Positions 29,458-39,400 of a stretch of 49,099 bases of DNA are shown here, piece after piece. Made by a program: the position numbers and the translations under genes. The first letter of the stretch is position 1; the number at the start of each line of letters is the position of its first letter. The stretch comes from Gracilaria gracilis (Eukaryota; Rhodophyta; Florideophyceae; Gracilariales; Gracilariaceae): contig JARGSG010000186.1 of the NCBI GenBank assembly GCA_030374805.1, positions 1 to 49,099 on the forward strand, given 5' to 3'. The notes below the pieces were generated by a model. It was not told the origin of the DNA, did not search any database, and was given only the letters and a program-made list of their open reading frames with translations.

Positions 29458-30118
29458 AGCGAAACTTGAATTGCTTGGAAAATTAGATAACAATACTTAC
29501 TACAATTGTAGTAATACAGGGCCATTCATGGCATCCGTCTGCACAATGAATACCTCTCAATATATATGTATTGTGTACTCAGTTTACCTCGATGTCTTCT
29601 TTCGTGCTTTGCTACAGTGGAGGCCACAAGGCGCTAGATATGATTGGCGACTACTGGTTTTCAGGTTTAGCAGTCAGCATTAATCTCTCTATTTGTGGGC
29701 CTTCTGCTCTGTCGTGACACTCGCGCTTTGGATTTTTGGCCGTATTCGACAGCATGCCAGATCATTCGTATTCTTTAACAATTCGCAGTTTTCTTCAGCA
29801 GAAGTTACCTACGTTTCCTTCCTTCCCTGCACGGCTTGATTTTGGATATTTGGATATGATTCTGACTTTGAACGCTTTATGGCTCCCTCGTCATCTCGAA
29901 ATTATTCAAACCATAGGTGCGTGAACCTATATAATAATATCTAATAATAAAGTATTAGTAAAAAAATGTAATGTGACAACACGTGTGAAATGCAACTTTG
30001 CGTAATACACGTTGACCACGTCATATATAAATGAATCGCTTCACAAAGTCTTCGTTCACTCACCCGTCTAGTTGATGAGAAGAGCAGCTGGAGTTAAGGT
30101 CCAGCCGTGTGATCCAGA
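29458..30118. other. Intergenic, promoter of the gene at 30119
   Basis: No gene recognised. A full 32-bp palindrome (29981-30012) is followed 11 bases later by TATATAAA at 30024-30031, about 90 bases before the ATG. This is the most promoter-like arrangement in the window. Confidence 0.55.
29981..30012. promoter_or_regulatory. 32-bp zone-B palindrome, copy 2
   Basis: ACGTGTGAAATGCA, four-base spacer, then TGCGTAATACACGT. Same 32-base span as the others although the arms have diverged. It lies directly upstream of a TATATAAA box and about 107 bases before the ATG at 30119, so an operator or activator site is likely. Confidence 0.7.
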
Positions 30119-31321
30119 ATGATTTCTCAGCTAAGGCTTAGAACATCCTCACATGTAGAAAAAGACGGGTGTACTCCAGTCGGGTTTCTTTTGGACTATG
30201 AGGATCCAAAATGTCTCAAAACGTTTTCAGAGCCCCCGGTATTTCGTGCCGCAAGATTGTTCACGAACCATCATTGTCAAACAGTCAACTATCAGTTAGT
30301 TTTTGTTTCGCTTTCTGGCGAGGAGCTCGTCTACCACACCGGATACGTAAAAAGATCTGTTATAGAGGGCGAGATTGAATTTCACGAATCGAACGGAAAT
30401 GTTTATGAGATACTAGTCGGGAAATTTGACAGTTTCAACGGGTATCTCTTCTCCCAATCATCTTTGGTCGGAATGCCTATCCAAATTCCCTTATTACCAC
30501 GTCGAAGAGACGAAGCGTTAGTATGGGATTATTCACGTATGGTTTGCGATGCTGCAAACTGCTCCCGAATCCGTATCCTTCAAGAATGGCTGGGTTTCTT
30601 GGCGCTGGTCCATGCTCCATCCACCATATTCATCATGGAGGCAACTATACGGAAAACACTATTTTGTGATAAAGATTTGCAAACTGGTAAAGATCGGAAA
30701 CATGCCCGAATTCCGTTGACATCATCATGGGTGCCAAGTACAAGTTTGCTCTGGGTCTATTACTCCACGCCCAAACCATTTTGCTTGAGAACATTCTTGT
30801 GCGAACTTCTCTCTGGGAGCGATTGGGATGAAGAGCTTGCTAGACTAGTGGAACGGTTTTCTCCCAGGCATGAAGGATTTTACAAAGCCGCTCTTGTGGA
30901 AAAGGAGGGACGAACGTCGATATCCTTCGATTATGGTGAAGAGAGCTTATTTGAACTCCAAGTTCGGCGAGTGGCAGTTCCAGCAATTGCGAATGGCGTC
31001 TCCGCGAGAAAAACATATGGAACGCTGGTGTACTTTTATCAACCTATATCCTTTGATGCCTTCACATCACCAACGAACAAAATCCCTCTAGGTTTTTTCT
31101 CGACAAGCAAATACGTTCCACTTTCCATGCTCCCAGGAGATTTGCCAGAAGAGAATATAATCAGTTTCGGCGTCATAAGAAGCGAACTAAATGAGCTTTG
31201 GAGCAGAATCTGGCATAAAAACTACACAAAGCCACACTCCGAGGCAACTGGAACCATACAAGCCGTGCTTGATGATGGTTATGAAAACCTTCTTCACCTT
31301 CCCTCTTTGGCTAAATTCTGA
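30119..31321 (+). CDS. Orphan protein, possible paralogue of the 46871-47905 gene
   Basis: 400 residues, one exon, ATG at 30119 with a TATA box about 90 bases upstream. No domain recognised, no signal peptide or membrane helix. An early segment, QLVFVSLSGEELVYHTGYVK, lines up loosely with QFLLVSPDQRYHRLGFLVK in the protein at 46871-47905, and both have a W-V-P-(S/A) and a (T/A)PKP motif mid-chain. This suggests a shared but highly diverged family. Function unknown. Confidence 0.6.
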   Translation: MISQLRLRTSSHVEKDGCTPVGFLLDYEDPKCLKTFSEPPVFRAARLFTNHHCQTVNYQLVFVSLSGEELVYHTGYVKRSVIEGEIEFHESNGNVYEILVGKFDSFNGYLFSQSSLVGMPIQIPLLPRRRDEALVWDYSRMVCDAANCSRIRILQEWLGFLALVHAPSTIFIMEATIRKTLFCDKDLQTGKDRKHARIPLTSSWVPSTSLLWVYYSTPKPFCLRTFLCELLSGSDWDEELARLVERFSPRHEGFYKAALVEKEGRTSISFDYGEESLFELQVRRVAVPAIANGVSARKTYGTLVYFYQPISFDAFTSPTNKIPLGFFSTSKYVPLSMLPGDLPEENIISFGVIRSELNELWSRIWHKNYTKPHSEATGTIQAVLDDGYENLLHLPSLAKF

Positions 31322-31562
31322 ATCTATCATGATCCCCAGGAAGCCATATGTCGGAGCAAGTACTCCAAAGACTGAGGAGCGACACCAGATTCAGGAAATA
31401 CTATACACGCAATGAATACAAAGAAATTAAAATTGGTTCTCTTTCTTTACCACAGTGCTTTTCAGCTTCTGAAGGAAAACAGAACAATCTATGATATAAC
31501 TCAAACCCAACCAAACTGTGGTACAAAACTGTGCTACACAAACATGAACCGCGTTTTGGCTG

Positions 31563-31574
31563 TGTCCTAGGACA
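31563..31574. repeat. TGTCCTAGGACA palindrome, copy 1
   Basis: Perfect 12-bp palindrome preceded by ACAAACATGAACC-GCGTTTTGGC, the same left flank as in copies 3 and 4. Confidence 0.7.
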
Positions 31575-31634
31575 GAGAACATGCGGTGTACACGTAACTG
31601 AAAAATACTGTTCATAATTTTGAACACCTGTACA

Positions 31635-31666
31635 ACGTGTAGAATGCAAAAGTGCATTTTACACGT
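31635..31666. repeat. 32-bp zone-B palindrome, copy 3
   Basis: ACGTGTAGAATGCA, AAAG, TGCATTTTACACGT: near-perfect arms. Lies inside the duplicated promoter. Confidence 0.8.
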
Positions 31667-31891
31667 GGAGGATTGCTTCTCGCGACGCAGCTTTTGCAAA
31701 TCATGAGAGCTTGCTGAACTCCGTTTGCAACAATCGTGGACATTGACGACAAGCTTATTTCAACCTTTTGTTCCCTCACATTGAGGTTATCGACTTGCCA
31801 CATACCTGTCTAAAACCCAGATATTGATCCTGTTATTTAGCAGTATAACAAATCAGTAAGGCAGTGTCATAAACCACTTGCAGTGGGTCAT

Positions 31892-32182
31892 ATGCCAGCG
31901 ACGGAATCAGGAAGCGAGAACGAATATCTCTTGATTTCATTAACCGATTCTTCCCCAGAATACGGACGCAATGGCGGTTCGAACGTTGACGGTATATCTA
32001 GTGGCGATGGCCATGGGTCTGGGTCTGAATGGAATCTAGATGATTTAATTGTTGACTCGTCCTCTGATTTGCAAAAGCAGAAAGACGAGTCGAGTCACAA
32101 AGTCGAGCATCCAGGGATTAGAGCCGAAGATATTTTACCAGAAATACAGAAAGCAGCTAGCCAACAGCCCAAAGTCGAATGA
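31892..32182 (+). pseudogene. Truncated copy of the 44940 gene N-terminus
   Basis: From the internal ATG at 31892, 96 residues match the acidic Ser-rich N-terminal region of the 44940 gene (MPATESGSENEYLLISL...). The normal start codon is deleted, an in-frame TAG (TTTAGCAG against TTTCGGAG) has arisen upstream, and the frame shifts near 32160 and stops. The protease domain is absent. Probably non-functional, though the short frame itself is intact. Confidence 0.8.
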
Positions 32183-32268
32183 TGGATTGAAGTATACCAG
32201 TTTGAAATCTCTTCGAAGGCAATAATCAGGTTTTCACAAGTTCTCTTTTAGAAGTGGAAATATCGGAG

Positions 32269-35200
32269 TCAAAGGTAGTATTCGTTGCCATAGGCAGTGA
32301 ACAGTTCTACAGCACCACAAACCTTACATCTGAATTTGTCGCCTTTCGCCTTCAGGTATTTCTTAAAGCGGCGAACATCAAGAACGAATCGAATATAACT
32401 ACTCTCAGAACGTAAGAATCTTTCAAAGCCTTCGCGTAGGAGAACCCTGAAATCAGAACCATTCTTGTAGTTTTCTTCGATATGAACGCACACGCTTTCA
32501 GAGTCTTCAATAGTATTAAAAGATGACCCAATACTGTTGTTGTTCATGAAATACCATAGGTGAGTGTCCGTAATACCTGCCATATACATAGTTTTCAAAT
32601 CAAATGGAGAAAGAAACCTGCCGAGCTCTTTGGAAGCGGTCTCTGCATCAACCAGTTCCCCTCGCGGGTACAATAAAGTAATTCGAGCATTAGATTTCTT
32701 CTCCATTAGCTTCTCACATTCGTCGAATGGTAGAAAGGCTCCAAGCTCAAACATTTCTCCATTTTTATCGTGAGAATTGGCACACAGTTCATTATCTGAG
32801 TATCCAGCCATCGGGGTTTCTCCCCCTTTTGTTCGGCGAAGAAGTAAACTTGAGTGACGGATGACCTTTACAGCTCCAAAAACATCTCCGTCTTCGCGTC
32901 CAACCTCACAGCGGAACATTGTCTTCATGGCATCGGGAACATCATCAGTGTTGTTTATCTCATTTGCCTTGCTCTCAATGCCTTCCAAAGCACAATGCCC
33001 ATCACAATGGCATTGCCGAAGGCATACGTCCCGAAGATACTTATAGCACCTTTTGTACTCTATTCCATGACTATAAGGCATAGCTCGGTAGAAGTTTCTC
33101 AAACTGTAAGTGATTTCATCAGCATGACATAATGCTTTCATCACAAAGAACTTCCCGCAAGTGAAGTCAAACAAATTACATTCAGCTTCAACAACGGTGA
33201 GATAAACGTCACGAAGAAAACGATCCTGATCTTGATGAGACCATATGACACATGTTGGAATCGATGGGCGTCCCTTCACTTCGCGCGTAAAGGAATCTGC
33301 TATTTTGTATACCACAGCAGCTGAGACTAACGACACGGTTCGGTTCTCGATTACGTTCCAATCTTTCTTGCTCAATATGAAAATATTGCTTACTTCATAA
33401 AGAACACTGCCCAAGCGTAGCTCACTGCATGCTGATGAATCAAAGTCACTGCATATATATATGACAGTACTGAACTGCGTACCGTCTTTTGCACACTCTT
33501 GTAAAGCAAGCTTGGAACTCCGTCCGTCTTCCCAAAAGTCTCCAAAGTCCACGAAGGCAACCCCTGGAAGATTGCTCTTCTCAGGACTTGAAAAGAGAAC
33601 GCGATCATCCCGTCCAATATGGACACCTAGAACTTTAAACCATTCAGTCAATTGCATGGCATGAGTCCAGCAGCTCTCCAGACATCGCAACTTCCCTTGT
33701 TTCCCTTTCGTTTCCTTCTCACAGTTCTTCTTTATCCTATCTTCATCATTAAGAATGGCGCCCAAGTCAATTCCATGGCCGTCCAGTCTGTACTTCTTCG
33801 AAACCTTACCACTTCCTGCTTTCGAACGCTTTCGTTTTTTCCTTCGTGCCGGCTGTCCTTTCTTCATTGACGTCCGATGTATTCCTAGATTGGAGAGCGG
33901 TCTAGCCTCAGTTTCGATCTCAATGACATCATCGGTATCCTCTTCCACATAAAGGTTCTGGCCACCTTCTTCAATGATCCCCTGTCCTTTATTGGAGTGC
34001 TCAGGAGATTTCTCATCTTCAAGACCAATACTCTGCAACATGTTTTGAAGATCAGAGGTCTTAGAAAGTATCTCGCATGTTTCCTCTTCCGGAGAAGGGC
34101 GTCCCTTTAACTGAACTTCTTCAGGTTTTTGCTTCGGCCTCTCCGAAACATCTTCATTGGCTCCGTTTCCAGAAATTGTCGCATCCTTTTCTCCCGCGCT
34201 TGCAGCGATGCAACCTATCTTTTGTGCTGCTAGAAGTTCAGATTTAGTTCCAGAAGCTCCAATCTCGTCTGGCTTAGAATCTGGGGATATAACTGTACCA
34301 TGTTCAAAATCTCGAACAAATGTATCTGAAGGCTCTGCAGCATGTGAAGGAGCAGCATCATCAGAGTCGGAACAGAGAGCATCCGTTGCTAAATCTCCTT
34401 GAGATTTCTTCTCACTCAGAATTGGACGTTCGACATCCAGTTCGCCCGCATTGCCAACAGCAGCATGCTTTGGTTCATTTTCACGTTCATTCTCCCCTTC
34501 CACGTCAGCACGTTGCTTCGCAAATGGAACATCATCGTTTACCTTGCTGCTCGACTCTTTTAACCCCGCATGCAAAGAAAGGTTTGCGTTTGCTTCTTCA
34601 ACATTTCGTTCAATCTCTTCGGATGGCATATCGTTTTCCTTTTTCGCATTTTGCCAATTATGCAGCACGGAATTGTGCTGACCTCCCTCACTTAGCCTAG
34701 TAGCATTTGAACTCTTATCGGCAGTCTCCATTTCTAAAGCATTCGAAACATTTGTAAATTGTACGAAGTCAGCACTGTTAATTTCTGACTCACGAAGGTC
34801 CCACATGGTGAAGAGTGTTGAATTTGGCAGTGCTTCCTTCAAAACTGAACGAAAATTACGAAAGAAGTCACTTTCTCCACTAGAGCTGCTTTTCTTGACC
34901 AGCTTTCCTTCGCCAACTTTTAAAAGCGTTTTCCATACTACTTTCTCTTCAGCATTTTCATCAAGAGCTTCAAACGAAATGTCTTTCGGAATCAGATCAA
35001 TGATATAGGATGCTACTCTATTCAATATGGTCTCCGACTTCCAAGGCATTTGCATTTTCCATGCGACTATGGCTGTCACTACGACACCTAGTTGTAGTCT
35101 CTCCTTTAAAAGCAGAGAACAACCACGAAATAAACGTTGCCCTTCTGACTCTTTCGCAGGAAAAAGTTTGAAATGTTCTAGTCCGAGAAGAAACGAAGAG

Positions 35201-35958
35201 AACCCTTTTCGGCCTCGCAAAACTGCTTTCGGGACAAAGAGTCCTGTACTTCTGTGTTTCTCCATGACATGCTTCACTGAAGGAAATAATGCAAAGGAGA
35301 TGGCCAAGATCTTCTTCACAGAGTCAGTACCAGGCAGCAACAACTTGCTGCTGAGTTCTTTGTCTTTTAAGAGTTCTTTCAACCCTGAAAACTGTGTTCC
35401 AGGTTCTGGCAAACAGTTCATGATGTCTGTTACGCACGGGACATTGGCAAGAACCGATCTCGAGTTTTGTAAGGAGAGGAAGCGGGACGCGCTCGGGGAG
35501 AAGTCCAAAACTATTTTGACCAGAAATTTTGACGTGGCGAACAGCTCTGAGTTGCTTTTCTCACCAGTTTTGACATATCTCCGGATCGATTCGATCCGAT
35601 GTCTTCCATCGACAAAGTTCATGGTGCCGATAACCCCAGCAGTCTTGAGGTGCAGAAGAGGAAGTGACTGGAACCTCTGGAGCGTTTCTCCATGTACATT
35701 CCATACATTCAATCCACGTAGATCTGATTGGGAAACATTCACGATAGAAAATAGTTCCATATCTCTTTTGCTAAGGGAAACGATCGGCATTCCCAGACGA
35801 GTTTTGTCCACTCCATATACTTGGAATTCTTGTATTAAATTATTGATGAGTTCTTCATCTCTGTTTCGCAAAGAGATGTTCCTAGTCTGCCTTTCAATCT
35901 CATTGAGGTCGTTGGCAGTGATCAGCACTATTCGCGGAAGTTGTGGGCCGTCTTCCAT
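32269..35958 (-). CDS. ParB-like domain protein with a degenerate methyltransferase-like C-terminal half
   Basis: 1229 residues from the ATG at 35958; the frame is open upstream to a TTG at 36075 without ATG. Residues about 50-200 contain a ParB-like domain, with the motif FVDGRHRIESIRRY (117-121) followed by LQNSRSVLAN. Residues about 400-780 are acidic, Ser/Glu/Lys-rich and disordered, with basic clusters (RRKKRKRSK). From about 800 the chain loosely follows the methyltransferase at 40576: GVAFVDFGDF stands where that protein has LVLIDPPRNI, and NLFDFTCGKFF (939-948) where it has VIDFFAGTFST. The catalytic DPP is DFG, so methylation is unlikely; a DNA- or AdoMet-sensing role is possible. 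The C-terminus has a single C-x2-C. The ParB-like call is moderate, the methyltransferase relation tentative. Confidence 0.65.
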   Translation of the reverse strand: MEDGPQLPRIVLITANDLNEIERQTRNISLRNRDEELINNLIQEFQVYGVDKTRLGMPIVSLSKRDMELFSIVNVSQSDLRGLNVWNVHGETLQRFQSLPLLHLKTAGVIGTMNFVDGRHRIESIRRYVKTGEKSNSELFATSKFLVKIVLDFSPSASRFLSLQNSRSVLANVPCVTDIMNCLPEPGTQFSGLKELLKDKELSSKLLLPGTDSVKKILAISFALFPSVKHVMEKHRSTGLFVPKAVLRGRKGFSSFLLGLEHFKLFPAKESEGQRLFRGCSLLLKERLQLGVVVTAIVAWKMQMPWKSETILNRVASYIIDLIPKDISFEALDENAEEKVVWKTLLKVGEGKLVKKSSSSGESDFFRNFRSVLKEALPNSTLFTMWDLRESEINSADFVQFTNVSNALEMETADKSSNATRLSEGGQHNSVLHNWQNAKKENDMPSEEIERNVEEANANLSLHAGLKESSSKVNDDVPFAKQRADVEGENERENEPKHAAVGNAGELDVERPILSEKKSQGDLATDALCSDSDDAAPSHAAEPSDTFVRDFEHGTVISPDSKPDEIGASGTKSELLAAQKIGCIAASAGEKDATISGNGANEDVSERPKQKPEEVQLKGRPSPEEETCEILSKTSDLQNMLQSIGLEDEKSPEHSNKGQGIIEEGGQNLYVEEDTDDVIEIETEARPLSNLGIHRTSMKKGQPARRKKRKRSKAGSGKVSKKYRLDGHGIDLGAILNDEDRIKKNCEKETKGKQGKLRCLESCWTHAMQLTEWFKVLGVHIGRDDRVLFSSPEKSNLPGVAFVDFGDFWEDGRSSKLALQECAKDGTQFSTVIYICSDFDSSACSELRLGSVLYEVSNIFILSKKDWNVIENRTVSLVSAAVVYKIADSFTREVKGRPSIPTCVIWSHQDQDRFLRDVYLTVVEAECNLFDFTCGKFFVMKALCHADEITYSLRNFYRAMPYSHGIEYKRCYKYLRDVCLRQCHCDGHCALEGIESKANEINNTDDVPDAMKTMFRCEVGREDGDVFGAVKVIRHSSLLLRRTKGGETPMAGYSDNELCANSHDKNGEMFELGAFLPFDECEKLMEKKSNARITLLYPRGELVDAETASKELGRFLSPFDLKTMYMAGITDTHLWYFMNNNSIGSSFNTIEDSESVCVHIEENYKNGSDFRVLLREGFERFLRSESSYIRFVLDVRRFKKYLKAKGDKFRCKVCGAVELFTAYGNEYYL

Positions 35959-36403
35959 CGATACTTTCGCTCGATGGAGGCTTCTAAGATAACCAGACAG
36001 TTTTGGAGCCTGTGAGGAAAAGCAAAAGCCTACGGCCAAGCCTGAATGAGATAATGAGCCGCAAACCAAGAACAAACTGTTATTGTTGGCTACCTACAGT
36101 GGCCTGCTCTGCAATTGCAGGGTGTGTGGAACTATCTAACTTGAACGTATGTAGCTGCAAGTCCTGCTCATCTTGGAAGTCAGAGCTCCAAAATTCAATA
36201 CCTGTACAACGTGTAGATCGCAAAAGTGCATTCTACACGTGTATGATTGGTTGCCAGGCAGCTGCAGAGGTACAGTACCTCTGTATTGAAAATTGGAGCG
36301 TTCTATATAGACTGCATGTAACTATACCATTGTATTGTGGAAACCGAAGCGGTATGTCTTGTGTCTATTGATCCTTATAACAATACCATAGCATAATCAT
36401 TCA
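35959..36403. promoter_or_regulatory. Promoter region of the 32269-35958 gene
   Basis: It holds the 32-bp palindrome at 36209-36240 and, 24 bases further, a separate perfect palindrome CAGAGGTACAGTACCTCTG at 36265-36283. It also contains the 3' flank of the next minus-strand gene. No gene seen. Confidence 0.5.
36209..36240. promoter_or_regulatory. 32-bp zone-B palindrome, copy 4
   Basis: ACGTGTAGATCGCA, AAAG, TGCATTCTACACGT. About 250 bases upstream of the ATG at 35958. Confidence 0.75.
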
Positions 36404-39400
36404 TCATCCAACCGCGCCTTTGTTATTTTCATCACTCTTCCCTCCGTATGAACCCCCTTCGTGACTATTACCACCCCCGTCTCCCAGTTCCGATCCAAAT
36501 TCCGCATGCGGGTCATGGTCTTCCTCTTCTGTCTCATTGTTCAGGTCTTTCTTGTACTGACTTGGTCTGAACTGAGCGTTCAAGTGGACACCATCTGGTA
36601 AATTGTAACCTTCTGGAACGAAGTACATATGGTATCGCAAACTTCCATTTTGTGAAATAAAATCGGTGTGGGACGCTCCTGCATGAAAACAATCACCCCG
36701 CCCTACCAAGACAGACTTCGGGGGAATGTGGACGAGGCCAACTTTGCTCACACGAGACAGTGCTCTTACTTTCTCTCCTGCAAGCGCAATGGACTTGTGT
36801 GCCCCCTCACAGACCCAAATTGCCGCTCCACCGCTACTTGTGCAGATAACAAAGTAGCCAGGATTCCCCTGGCCGCTCAAAGTATCCTCACGGTTCAACC
36901 CAGGAAAGTCCGAGTGCAGCATTTGTCGCCCGCAGTTCACCGAAGTGTATAGCCAACGCCCTCCAGTCCTTGGCATGAACATTTTCTTAGAACCCTCTCC
37001 GGTTCCTTTTATTGTACAAGAAAATTGTCTCTGAAGTCCTGCTTTTCGGTTGTTTGCCACCCGAAGCAATGCCATGATCTGACCCAGACGGCAATCAACG
37101 AGCGCACGAGCTCGTACAGCCCAGACCCGGTTTGGATTCTGTTCAATCGATTCCGTTATTCCCGTCCACGTGCTTATATAACGTCCGCAACCCTCTTTAG
37201 ACATCATATGATCCTTCTCCAATCCTTCATTCAGGATCGTGTTCCACTCCTTCCGATTATTCAGTTCTTTAAGTTCATGTTCTCCAGGAAAATTCGTAAC
37301 CATTTCTTGTACTAAGGATGAAAAGAATCCAGTTGAGTCTCGCAATTTACATAACGCCTCGCCCCGGACAGAATTTGGAATCTGTTCGTCATTCAAAAAC
37401 CCTTCCAGAATGCAATATCCTTTCTCGAACAACTGGGCTTGCCGTTGCGCAAAGTAAGCAATCGCTACATCATCCTCAACTACAGCAGCAGTCCACAGTT
37501 GCTGGTCAACAGTCTTTCCTGCCACTTCTTCCTCCTTTAACAATACGTCTTCTAAACCATTTGCGCGGTAGTACTCATACGCTGCATGCCAGTGCACTAT
37601 ATGATGCGTGTCGCGTAAATCTGCCAACGTAATTATGCGCAAGCATTCTGCCCTGTGTCCTTGCGGCACAAATATACTCCGCAACCAAGGCCCCTTCGCC
37701 TCAATTGGATTCCTGAATTCTCTTCTTTCCAAGAGGCCGTGCCTAAGCTCTTTCCCGTCTACTTCCTCATCCTCATCTGTCCTTTCTATTATCTGCCGCC
37801 ATCCTGAAGAGCTTGGGATCTTGGTAACTAGTCTTGTCCATGGTGGGAAAGCAAGTCCTTCGAACGGAGCATCTACACCAGTTATTCCTATTGGTAGCTT
37901 ATCTGGGACATCATCCTCGAATTTGCGTCGTCTGGGACCCACAAATTCAAGTGCCTGAACTTTTTTGGGTTCCGTGTTCCTCATTATTGCCTTTCTTTGT
38001 CCCACGTTGCGAATCATTTGTTCAGATTCTCGCGTCTTATCAACATCAGTGTCACAATCTTTATTTGCTCCGTACAGCACAGAGAACTGCACCATTTCCA
38101 AGTGCTCGATGATTTCCTCCATCTTGCGCTGGTCCAGTTTTCGGAACTTTTTCACGATGTCGTCCACATTCAGAACTCCCGGGGCAAACAAAGCGTCTTC
38201 GGCATCGGTAGAGTCCACAATCTTCCTACGCTTCCTTTTTCCCTGCTTTCGTCTTCCAGTGTTTGGTCGAGAACCTCCCTTGGATTTCTTGGAAGTACTT
38301 CCCGTTGTTTCTCTTGGATTTTTGGTTGCTCTTGTTTCTGATTCTCCACAAGATGGAGGTTCCGTGATTTGGGGTTTTTCTCTCGATGCGGACGGTGTAA
38401 CAAAATCTTTTGATCTTGTAAATGCACCTACGCCTTCTTCTGAAATACTTTCTCTTCTAGTCTTCTGCTGTAAAGCAAACCGTTCAGCAGTGTTCGAATC
38501 TCCCGGACGACACTGTTGCGGCAACTCCGATATACATGCGTCGTTCAGGTTAGTGGCATTCTCCCTCACAACGTCTCCCAGATCTTTCCCAACAATGCTC
38601 ACCAGAAATTTTCGAACTTGTCTTAAACGAAGCCTTCTTTCTCGATCTCGTCTGGTTTTAGACTTAAACTGCCGGAATCCCACCATGTTATGCACAATAG
38701 CCACATTCAGTTGCACAGTTTCACTATTTGTCGCTTTCACCCCATCCTGTAATAGTTCTCCCACACTTCTATTGTGGTAATTTGCCGTGCGCTCCACTTG
38801 GTTATACAGAATCTTGACGTTGGCATAAAACGAGGACATCACGGTGTAAAAAGCACCCGCCCCACGGCCGCTTTCGATTCTTCCAATCGCACATGCCAAA
38901 CAAAGTTTAAACCCATCCAAAGGCATTCCCCACAGAATCGAGTTTGACAAATGAACTAGGCCAAGTGAAGGGCATTTCGTAAAGGCGGCCTCCAAAATCT
39001 TGAATACTTCATCGTCTTTGGCCATCCTGTATGCAATGTTCGCATAACGTAGAATTTGCCTGACCTGAAGATCGCCTAAAGCACCAGTGCTCTTCACCAT
39101 CGCTGCCACGTCTACCACCCGTAGTTGCGACATTGTGACTGTTCTTCTCTCAATGGCTGCTTTCACATGCGAAACGCAGGCGTGCAAATTGTCCATGACG
39201 TTCATCGGCAACACTTGCTGCGAGTTCTGATTCAAAACCGCACCAAGGCCAAGCACTTCAAACATTGAAAGCAGTGTGCCATCCGCCTTCGAAAACAAGG
39301 TGGCTTCATAATTTTCCAACAGGTTCCTGAAATAGTTTGCGATGTCAGGGTTCTGGCTCTCGGCTAACCGCCTGAATGCTTTTAGCCTATGGCGCCCGTC

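Larger units (their letters stand above)
31452..32207. repeat. Segmental duplication, copy 1 (decayed)
   Basis: Close copy, roughly 85-90% identical by eye, of 44581-45374. It contains the promoter region with one TGTCCTAGGACA and one 32-bp palindrome, plus the first part of the coding sequence of the cysteine-protease-like gene. Relative to the other copy it lacks about 57 bases around the normal ATG. Similarity stops at about 32207. Confidence 0.85.

Noticed and set aside
32920..32950. GCGGAACATTGT, a partial match to the element-A palindrome
   Set aside because: Only one arm, inside the coding sequence of the 32269-35958 gene; taken as chance.
35027..35992. 321-codon plus-strand frame
   Set aside because: Antisense to the ParB-like gene, whose DGRHR motif and continuing frame explain the region; no domain in this frame.
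37965..38780. 271-codon plus-strand frame
   Set aside because: Antisense to the ParB/dioxygenase gene, Ser/Phe/Leu-biased shadow.
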